DNA from: Lolium rigidum
Lineage: Eukaryota; Streptophyta; Magnoliopsida; Poales; Poaceae
Assembly: GCF_022539505.1 (NCBI RefSeq)
Contig: NC_061511.1
Span: 39,049,144-39,113,143 of the forward strand
DNA: 64,000 nt
Reading direction: 5' to 3'
The notes under the pieces were generated by a model, which was not told where the DNA came from, did no database searches, and was given only the letters and a program-made list of their open reading frames with translations. The translations under genes were made by a program, and so were the position numbers. Each line of letters opens with the position of its first letter. Position 1 is the first letter of the stretch. This document shows positions 57,036-64,000 of the stretch, one piece after another.

Positions 57036-57680
57036 CAATTCCATCGGGTACGCGAACAGCGTTCCCGATGGGAGTAGCCCCCGAGGCTACAACCAAGGAC
57101 TTGTACTTGGGTGTAGGCTCCACACCTTATGCCGACATATTTCCTTTATTCTCCCGAAGTTTTATAATTTCTCGGGTGCGCGAACAGCGCTCCCGATGGG
57201 AGTAGCCCCCGAGGCTATGAACAAATGCTTGCGTTTGATCATAGGCTCTCGCAATTTCTATGTTGTCAAACTCGAACTTTACTTTTTTCCGAAGTAGCCC
57301 CCGAGCATTTGGGCAAAAACTTTGTATTTGATCAAAGGCTCCCAAAATAACCAAGAACTTTCTCTGCCGCCAATCTTCTTTATTCTTTACTTGTCGAAAT
57401 TTTTTCCCTTAACCAAAGTAACCTTATTACTAACGATAGCCACAATCGTCGCATCCAGAAAAATGCGAGTGCGACTCTCTCTCTGCCTGGTGGGTCCAAA
57501 TTTCTTGTCAGTTTGACACGTCGTGCAAGTGGGGGACACACGTTCTCCACTTTTCCTGGCGCACCTCCTGTAGCGCCCGTTCTGTTGCTTCACAGTAAAA
57601 ATACCTTTTTACCCTCTCATTATGAATTCATTTTCAACCGCACGATTTCTCCATCCAACGATGCGTTGATCTGTGAAATC
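56392..57680 (-). other. Tat 3' non-coding tract with repeated polypurine motifs
   Basis: The minus-strand CTCGGGGGCT next to the LTR is the likely polypurine tract. The same 10-mer (plus strand AGCCCCCGAG) recurs at 57076, 57204 and 57296 within imperfect repeats containing CGAACAGCG, TCCCGATGGGAGT, AGCCCCCGAGGCTA and GATCAAAGGCTCC. A T-run lies at 57010-57035. No gene. Confidence 0.75.
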
Positions 57681-57690
57681 CCTATATAAA
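57681..57690 (+). promoter_or_regulatory. TATA box of the antisense gene
   Basis: CCTATATAAA lies 129 bp before the ATG at 57819, oriented opposite to the retrotransposon. The CT-rich leader that follows (CTTCTTCTTCCTCC) is typical of plant cap-site regions. Confidence 0.6.
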
Positions 57691-57818
57691 TCCTTCTTCT
57701 TCCTCCAGTCATACCTTCGCTCGCGCCGCACCTCTGTTCCCCTCTGCAAGAGACTTCCATTACGCCCATTGCTTCCAGAGCTCATCCACGCACAAGCTCC
57801 GCTCTTTCACCCCCATTG

Positions 57819-60566
57819 ATGCCACCACGCGCGCGGCTTTCTCGCCACAGCACGCCCGAATCCAAGATGGCCGCTGAAGATCTGGAATGGGAGAGGTCAA
57901 AAATCTCCAACCAGGACATCAACCTGATGAAGAGGCTGGGCCTGATGAAGAAGGAAGGCGCCATTCGCTTTCCTAGCGAAGAAAGCTACCCCTCTCCTCC
58001 AATCCAGTATCGGGTTAGTTTTGTCGACCACCTCATCCGCGGTCTCTCCGCCCCTATTCATGATTTCCTCCGCGGCCTCCTCTTTGTCTATGGGGTTCAG
58101 CTGCACCAGCTAACTCCCAATTCCATCCTCCATGTCGCCATTTTCATCACTCTATGCGAGTGCTTCCTCGGAGTCCCTCCTAACTGGGCTCTGTGGAAAC
58201 GTATCTTTTGTCTTCGCCGCAATGGCTCCCACAACGCCACTTACAACATAGGCGGCGTTGTTATCTGCGTCCGCTCTGACGTTGAATATTTTGACGTTAA
58301 ATTCCCCGACTCCGTCCAAGGGTGGCGCAAAAGATGGCTCTATGTGCACGAAGAAAGTGCCAACTCCGTCGAGCACAACATAGCTCCTTTTGATGGAAGC
58401 GCCAAAATTCTTCGCCGCCGTTCCTGGGATGCTGAAGCTACCGATGAAGAAAAAACGGCGACAGAGGCCCTCATGTCCCGTATACATGAGCTTCAGAATA
58501 CCCGCGGCAAGGAACTGTCGGGTATCCAAATCACAGCCTACTTCCTTAGGATTAGGGTGCAGCCTCTGCAGGCTCGCAAAAATCCCCTTTGGACGTATGC
58601 TGGCGAAAAAGATGCGAACAGGATTTCCAAGGACCTTTCTGTAAAGGACTTGGAAAAACTTATCCGAAGAATTTCGTCGCTCAGCAAGAAAGATCCCATT
58701 CCGTCTTCTTGCCGTGTGGAGCCATACAGCGCCTCCAACCCTCTTCCCAAGGTATCTTCTCCAACTATTATTTTGTCTTCCCGAGTTTCTTACTTTTTGT
58801 CGACTGGTATTTTTGCTGATGTTCCCTGCATAACTTTTTTGTCGACACTTCTTGTCTGTAGAATCACCCAGTTCTAGCTTCTCTTCCTCCTCTTCCCGAA
58901 GATGGAGAAGTCGAAGAACAGGCTGTTGTCACTGACGACAACCAGGGTACCTCTCGCCCTGAGAGTGAAATCGCGGGTTCTCAGAAATCCGCGGCTTCTT
59001 CTGAAAGAGAAGATTCTGAGGCTACCGCATCGACACACTCCCTCCCCTCCGCTGTTTCTCCAAGGAACAAGAGGAAAAGGGATGAAGTTGACGATTCTGG
59101 CACCTCCAAGACCGGCGCACCTCCTGCCGAAGAAGTTGTTCCTACTGAAGAAAGGACAACTTTCAACCCTTACGAGGATGCCCTCGTCAGCTCGTGAGTT
59201 TTCTATTGCTCTTTGTTGTTTGCTCTCGATATTTTGTCTATGTTGTCTCTTACTTTGTCGTCTTTTATTGTAGTGACGACGAGGATGAAAATCCGCCTCT
59301 TGCCGCGACTGCTAAAACGAGTACGTCGCATACTTTAGTTATCGCCGAAGCGCAACCTGATGAAGAGGAAACTTCGCCTCCTCAGCAGGACGTTGAGCTT
59401 ACTGCTCCAATTGAGAGCCCCCGTGCCTCTTCACCAAAGAGAGCTAGGGTTGAGCCAACCAAGGAAACCTCCCACTTAGTTGGCAGTTCCTCAACTCCTT
59501 CACTGGATGATGTAAGTACTTCACTCTTTTCCTGTGTTTCGAAGATTTCAATACTGTTGACTCCCCTCTATTTTTGCTTCTTTTGCTTGCTACTGTCGAA
59601 CTTTTCAATTTCTATATTGATTTTTCTTCCTCGACTTTTCTTTTGCAGCCTTTGATGAAGGAGTTTATTCGCCTTGGTACCCAATTCATCGGGTACCGTG
59701 ATCATGCTAACAGGCTTGAAGGTATTATCTTTGCAGCTTTTTCTCTTGATTGAATGTTCTGCATCACGATTGTTGTCATGACAATTGTTACTGTCCATTA
59801 TGTTTCCAGCTGACCTTGCGGAGGCCAACAAACGTGCTAACGCTCTTGCTCTGAAATTGGAGCAAAGCGAAAAGGCTCGCAAGAAAGCTGAATCAAACGC
59901 CGCCGTTCTTGAAGATCTTCGAAAAAGACTTCACGACGCAGAAAATTCTCTGAGTGACAATATTACTCAGCAGACTGCTCGAGAGAAAACAATTATCTCT
60001 CGACTAGAAGCGCAAAGTCGACGTTTTGTCAGTAAGTGCTCTAATTGTTTCCTTATTCTTCGAGTACCGTCCTTTCCTTAACGCACCTCTTTGAACAAGG
60101 TATTTTTCCATCGTCAGGGAGGACGCGTCAAGAGTACGAACTCGAACTTCCTGAAGGTGATGATCTTTTCGACGCGCTCTCCCTACTCGAGATTCATGGA
60201 GACGAAGCACGCCAAGGCATTGATGATGCTGACTCAGGCCTGACGAAGCTTTTTCCATATTTCTTCTCGAAGAAGGAAGAACCCAAAACTTTTGCTGAGC
60301 TTGCCAAGTGCTTCAATGTTGAAGAAGATCTTGGACATAATCTTCGACAAGAAGGCTTGAAGATTGGTGTTGAAGGAACCATTGCCTTGATTGCGGATAG
60401 CCAACAAAACGTCGACTGGTCCAAAGTTGGCGATGTGCAGAAGATGGAAACAAAGCGGTGGCAATCTTTGATCAAGGCTTCCAAGCCAAACTCGAAGAAA
60501 ATCCTCTCTTTCCTTGGGTTCAAGCCAACTCCGGCTCCTAGTTCGTCAAAGCCGGAGGTCAAGTAG
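57819..60566 (+). CDS. Antisense gene 1 of the Tat element (putative gypsy-type transposon domain, PF04195-like)
   Basis: Six exons from GT/AG sites with frame kept: 57819-58751, 58862-59193, 59274-59511, 59649-59721, 59810-60031, 60118-60566; 748 aa. The start ATG 57819 (MPPRARLSRHSTPESKMAAE) follows a TATA box. The N-terminal domain (about residues 50-220) has YRVSFVDHLIRGLSAPIHDF, HVAIFITLCECFLGVPPNWA and WRKRWLYVHEE, matching the family annotated as putative gypsy-type transposon. An acidic, serine-rich disordered middle follows, then a coiled coil (EANKRANALALKLEQSEKAR, about 526-598) and a C-terminal helical domain ending SSSKPEVK. It lies opposite to gag-pol between integrase and the 3' LTR, as in Grande-like elements. 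The role is unknown. No stop or frameshift interrupts it. Confidence 0.75.
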
Positions 60567-60787
60567 ATTACCTTGTTTTTCTTTTGCTGTGCTTTTTCTT
60601 TTGATGCTGTCGCCATAGTAACTCTGGCGGCAACTACCCCATTAGTTCAATAGGAACTTTGTAACCACCATGTAAATACCTGTCCTTATTAATGAAAAAG
60701 TTATGTTGCCGAGATATTGATGCCGAATTATTTTCTTTCCAGTTGATTTTTGACAACTATACCACTGGGCCTCATTCCTCAACTGCC

Positions 60788-61739
60788 ATGCCTGCGGCGT
60801 CTTACCCCAAAAGATTCTCCACTGTCGAATATACTGGAGGTTTATCGATTGCTACTCAACATGATGATCTAAACGAGCTTCGTGAAGAACTCCAGGCGAA
60901 GAAAAAGCAAATTCTCGTGATCATGGAACAGTCTCGAAGATCTTCTGATAATGAAAAACGAGCTATTCAACAAGCTCAAGAAGCCATGGTGTTGAAGGAG
61001 ACCGCAGTTGCTGAAGCCACCGAAGCTTCCCGCCGAGAGAATCATATGCTTGAGCTAATGAATGATGCTAGCTTGGATATGGCGGGTATGCTCCGCAAAA
61101 CTTGGTCGTATTTTCGTTTAACCTTACTATCTTTTACTCCTTGCTGAAGCTTCTGGTGGAACAGGTTCTTTCTTGGATACTGCTGCCGAAGATCAACGTG
61201 TTGAGGCCCGAACCAATGTGCTTATCAGACTTGCTCGCGAGCATGGTGCCAATTTTTGGGTCACTCCTGAGCGAACTCGCCAAATAGTCAGATTTCAAGA
61301 TCGCGCAAGTCAGGTCCACGATTTCCTCGACTTCTGTACAAGAACTCTATCTTTAGTCTACAGCACCATGTTTCCTCGCAACAGAATCCCAGACACCCTT
61401 CCTGCCTTAATGGAGAAATTTCGAGATGCTCCTCGTATTCATCAATTTGTGCGGGCTCAACTAGAAGCTGGAGCAAGGTTCGCCATGATTATGATACAAA
61501 TCTGCTACCCAAAGCTGGATCTTACTCAAATTATCGACAAGTGTCTGGCCAAACAGGCGAAGCGAAGGAGAAACGTCGACAAAATTGACGACACTGTGCG
61601 CCCTGTAGCCGAAAAGATGATGGATGAACTACTTCGACTAGATGCAGAATTCTTTGTAAGGGGTAGTTATGCCGAACATAGCACTGGTGCTGCAACTAAC
61701 GAGGGTATCAATATAGATGCTATACTGAATGCTGATTGA
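60788..61739 (+). CDS. Antisense gene 2 of the Tat element (or 3' exons of gene 1)
   Basis: Two exons, 60788-61085 and 61165-61739, joined GCGG/GTATGC to GAACAG/GTTCTT, giving 290 aa. Start ATG 60788 (MPAASYPKRFSTVEYTGGLS). A coiled coil (LREELQAKKKQILVIMEQSR) is followed by a helical domain with HDFLDFCTRTLSLVYSTMFP, RIPDTLPALMEKFRDAPRIH and FAMIMIQICYPKLD. It ends 416 bp before the pol stop on the other strand. A splice acceptor-like TTTTCTTTCCAG at 60731-60742 leaves open that it is a downstream exon set of the previous gene. Function unknown; the frame is intact. Confidence 0.6.
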
Positions 61740-62154
61740 AGAATTTCTTTGTTGTTTTTCCTCTGTCGAAGAACGCCTGTATATTGTAAATAACACATAT
61801 GTTGTCAATTATTTCGAACTATTTTTGTTTCAACGAGCCCCCGAGCCTTTTATTGATTCTTCCTGCCTCTTTATTGTTTCGCGAGATGTGTTGCACCAAG
61901 GCGAAGTTTATTGTTTTGCAAGTTCTATTTTGTCAATAGTTTATATATGGTAGCTGCTGGGTGCAAGCCCCCGAGCGTGTCGAGAAAGAAAATGTATATC
62001 ATCAATATCTTTTCTATATTGCAGCACCGCGAGCCCGCCTCATTAAAAACCTTTCCAGCCCCACTTGGTGCCCTGAAAAGGAAAAGAGTGCGTCTGAAAG
62101 CTCGCGGGCGTTTCAGTACATTGTATTTTTACACATGAGAACTATATTTTGACT

Positions 62155-64000
62155 CTAAGCGTAGAACCGCCTGAGTTGCGCCACGTTCCAGGGATTTGGC
62201 TCTGCAATCCCTGTCTTTTTGTCCTTTATCCTGTATGCTCCTCCTTCGAGTACTTCTGTGATGATGTAAGGACCAAGCCATGGCGACTCGAGTTTTTCGT
62301 GACTTTTTTGAGTGAGCCGAAGAACTAAGTCGCCCACCTGAAAGGATCTTGGTCGTAAACGTCGACTATGGTAGTTCTTCAAGTCTTGCTGATATTTGGT
62401 GACCCGTGATAGCACTTCATCTCTAGCTTCATCAAGTGCGTCGACATCATCCTCCAATGCTTTTCTTGAGGCCTCTTCATCATATTCTATGACCCTTGGA
62501 GAATCATGTTTTATTTCTATCGGCAATACTGCTTCCGCTCCATGGACCAGAAAGAACGGGGTCTCCTGTGTCGCCGTATTTGGTGTTGTTCGAATACTCC
62601 ATAACACACTGGGCAACTCTTCAGGCCAAGTATGTCGAGCTTTTTGCAGAGGTGTCAACAAACGCTTCTTGATGCCATTGCAGATAATTCCATTGGCTTT
62701 TTCGACTTGGCCATTGGTTTGCGGGTGCGCAACTGATGCAAAGTGTAGTTTGATACCTACCTCTGCACAATATGCCTTGAATTCTTTGGATGTAAAGTTA
62801 CTACCATTGTCCGTGACGATGCTGTGAGGTACTCCAAATCTGAAGACGATGCTTTTCACAAACTTAATTGCAGATGCTCCGTCAGGTGAATTTATCGGCT
62901 TTGCTTCTATCCACTTTGTGAATTTATCGACAGCGACGAGCATGTACTCGTATCCTCCTGGCGAAGCTTTGTGTAATTTTCCCACCATATCGAGACCCCA
63001 CTGAGCAAAGGGCCACGACAGCGGTATTGGCATCAACTCTGCTGCCGGAGAATGAGGTTTTGCGGCAAATCTCTGGCATGCGTCACAAGTACGAACTATT
63101 TCCTTCGCGTCCTCGACTGCTGTCAACCAATAAAATCCTGCTCTGAAAACCTTGGCTGCTATAGCTCGACTGCTTGCATGATGACCACATATTCCTTCGT
63201 GTACATCCTTCAAGATTATCCTTCCTTCTTCAGGTGTGACGCACCTTTGTAGCACACCCGAAATACTTCGCTTGTATAACTCCCCTTTGACCACAGTAAA
63301 AGCTTTAGAACGCCTGATAACTCGCCTCGCCTCAACTGGATCATCGGGTATTTGTTTTCTTAGGATGTATGATATGAACGCTTGCATCCATGGAATTTGT
63401 ACCATCATTACTAGGTCCTGTTCCTCTTCTTCTTCTTCTGGTGCTTCTTTTGCAGCCCCCGAGGGTTTCTTGTCCTTCTCCTTCTTTTTTGGTTTCTTCG
63501 ACTTTGTAGATCTCTCGGCTATTTCCTCCCAGAATACGCCTGGTGGAATCGCAAGACATTGCGACCCGATATTTGCAAGAACGTCGGCTTCATCATTGCT
63601 CAGCCTGCTGATATGATTTACTTCGCATCCATCAAACAGCTTCTCTAGCTCGTTGTATACTTCTTTGTATGCTATCATACTATCATTGACTGCGTCACAT
63701 TGATTCATGACTTGCTGAGCCACTAATTGCGAGTCGCCGAATATTTTTAGTCGCGTTGCGCCACAAGCCTTCGCCATCTTCATCCCGTGTATGAGGGCTT
63801 CGTACTCTGCCTCATTGTTAGATGCGTTCGGGAACGTCATCCTCAAGACATACTTTAGCTTGTCGCCCTCAGGTGATATTAGTATCACGCCTGCTCCAGC
63901 TCCTTCTAATCTCTTGGACCCGTCGAAGTTCATAGTCCAAGTTCTCGATAAATCCGGTGGTCCTGTATTTTGTAACTCCATCCATTCTGCAATGAATTCT
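62155..64000 (-). CDS. Pol C-terminal part: archaeal-type RNase H and integrase of the Tat element
   Basis: The frame is open from the right edge to the stop at 62155; the first in-window Met is at 63981, and numbering starts there. RNase H: MNFDGSKRLEGAGAGVIL (D20), NNEAEYEALIHGM (E57), FGDSQLVAQQV (D83), SNDEADVLAN (D130). Integrase: zinc-binding H261, H267/268, C299, C302 (EGICGHHAS, RTCDACQRF), and the catalytic D331 (WGLDMVG), D391 (VTDNGSNF) and E427 (QTNGQVEKANG), with 35 residues between the last two. A C-terminal region includes FQVGDLVLRL and WLGPYIITEVLEGGAYRIKD. These remove the RNA primer strand and insert element cDNA. All catalytic residues are present, so this part looks functional. 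A lysine/glutamate-rich linker separates the domains. Confidence 0.93.
   Translation of the reverse strand, partial: EFIAEWMELQNTGPPDLSRTWTMNFDGSKRLEGAGAGVILISPEGDKLKYVLRMTFPNASNNEAEYEALIHGMKMAKACGATRLKIFGDSQLVAQQVMNQCDAVNDSMIAYKEVYNELEKLFDGCEVNHISRLSNDEADVLANIGSQCLAIPPGVFWEEIAERSTKSKKPKKKEKDKKPSGAAKEAPEEEEEEQDLVMMVQIPWMQAFISYILRKQIPDDPVEARRVIRRSKAFTVVKGELYKRSISGVLQRCVTPEEGRIILKDVHEGICGHHASSRAIAAKVFRAGFYWLTAVEDAKEIVRTCDACQRFAAKPHSPAAELMPIPLSWPFAQWGLDMVGKLHKASPGGYEYMLVAVDKFTKWIEAKPINSPDGASAIKFVKSIVFRFGVPHSIVTDNGSNFTSKEFKAYCAEVGIKLHFASVAHPQTNGQVEKANGIICNGIKKRLLTPLQKARHTWPEELPSVLWSIRTTPNTATQETPFFLVHGAEAVLPIEIKHDSPRVIEYDEEASRKALEDDVDALDEARDEVLSRVTKYQQDLKNYHSRRLRPRSFQVGDLVLRLTQKSHEKLESPWLGPYIITEVLEGGAYRIKDKKTGIAEPNPWNVAQLRRFYA

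Larger units (their letters stand above)
55944..64000 (-). mobile_element. Tat-lineage Ty3/Gypsy retrotransposon, 3' part (runs off the window)
   Basis: Minus-strand element: 3' LTR at 55944-56391, a non-coding tract, two antisense genes, then pol (aRNase H and integrase) to the right edge. An RNase H of this type next to integrase, plus extra ORFs antisense to pol near the 3' LTR, is the arrangement known from Tat elements such as Grande and RIRE2. Copy A shows the undisturbed target as AATAA followed by CAGTTGCAG (41232-41245). The 5' LTR, gag, protease and reverse transcriptase lie beyond base 64000. Confidence 0.85.

Noticed and set aside
57819..60566. Antisense multi-exon gene as a host gene.
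   Set aside because: It sits between the integrase end and 3' LTR of a Tat-type element, carries a domain known from Gypsy antisense ORFs, and lies within the inferred insertion.

Overview
This is nuclear DNA from a grass, almost certainly a Triticeae species (wheat, Aegilops or barley group). The evidence is the dense nesting of CACTA elements with CACTAG termini and 'TTTAGTCCCGG' subterminal repeats, an Angela/BARE-type Copia LTR, an Athila-type (Sabrina-like) Gypsy element, a Tat-type Gypsy element with antisense genes, and a CC-NBS-LRR gene with the intron position typical of grass NLRs. There are no bacterial, organellar or viral features. Family names come from recognising motifs and termini; no database was searched.

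The backbone is a tandem segmental duplication carrying NLR genes on the minus strand. Copy A starts at base 1 with the first 165 bp of an NLR (the rest lies left of the window) and its upstream DNA runs to about 41.24 kb. Copy B is a complete CC-NBS-LRR gene (43954-49777, two exons, 948 aa) whose upstream DNA runs to 55943. Copy B lacks most insertions found in copy A and so provides the empty target sites.

Insertions in copy A, left to right: (1) 614-1959, a non-autonomous CACTA element with TSD GAA that contains a 5S rRNA-like segment; (2) 2249-12124, a Copia solo LTR with TSD TATAT, split by an 8.1-kb Athila-type element at 2918-11065 with TSD GGGCC; (3) 14852-27495, a 12.6-kb CACTA element with TSD AGG. 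Element (3) holds a decayed TNPD transposase, a tandem hairpin array, a small cargo gene, an AP2/ERF gene, a small 140-aa gene, and a TNPA-like gene fused to a Ulp1-type protease domain. (4) 29097-39470, a 10-kb block of unrecognised repetitive DNA bounded and divided by (TA)n tracts; (5) 39685-40673, a GC-rich 989-bp indel.

Between the duplicated parts lie a MULE transposase pseudogene (42270-43049) and an LTR-like remnant. The 3-kb NLR intron holds a CACTA remnant, a foldback MITE and a LINE 3' end. At 55944 copy B is interrupted by a Tat-lineage Ty3/Gypsy element that runs off the right edge: 3' LTR, two antisense intron-containing genes, and the RNase H-integrase end of pol.

The NLR is the only complete host gene I can support. 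Most coding capacity belongs to transposons. The least explained part is the (TA)n-bounded block at 29.1-39.5 kb. The clearest cargo is the AP2/ERF gene in the large CACTA element.
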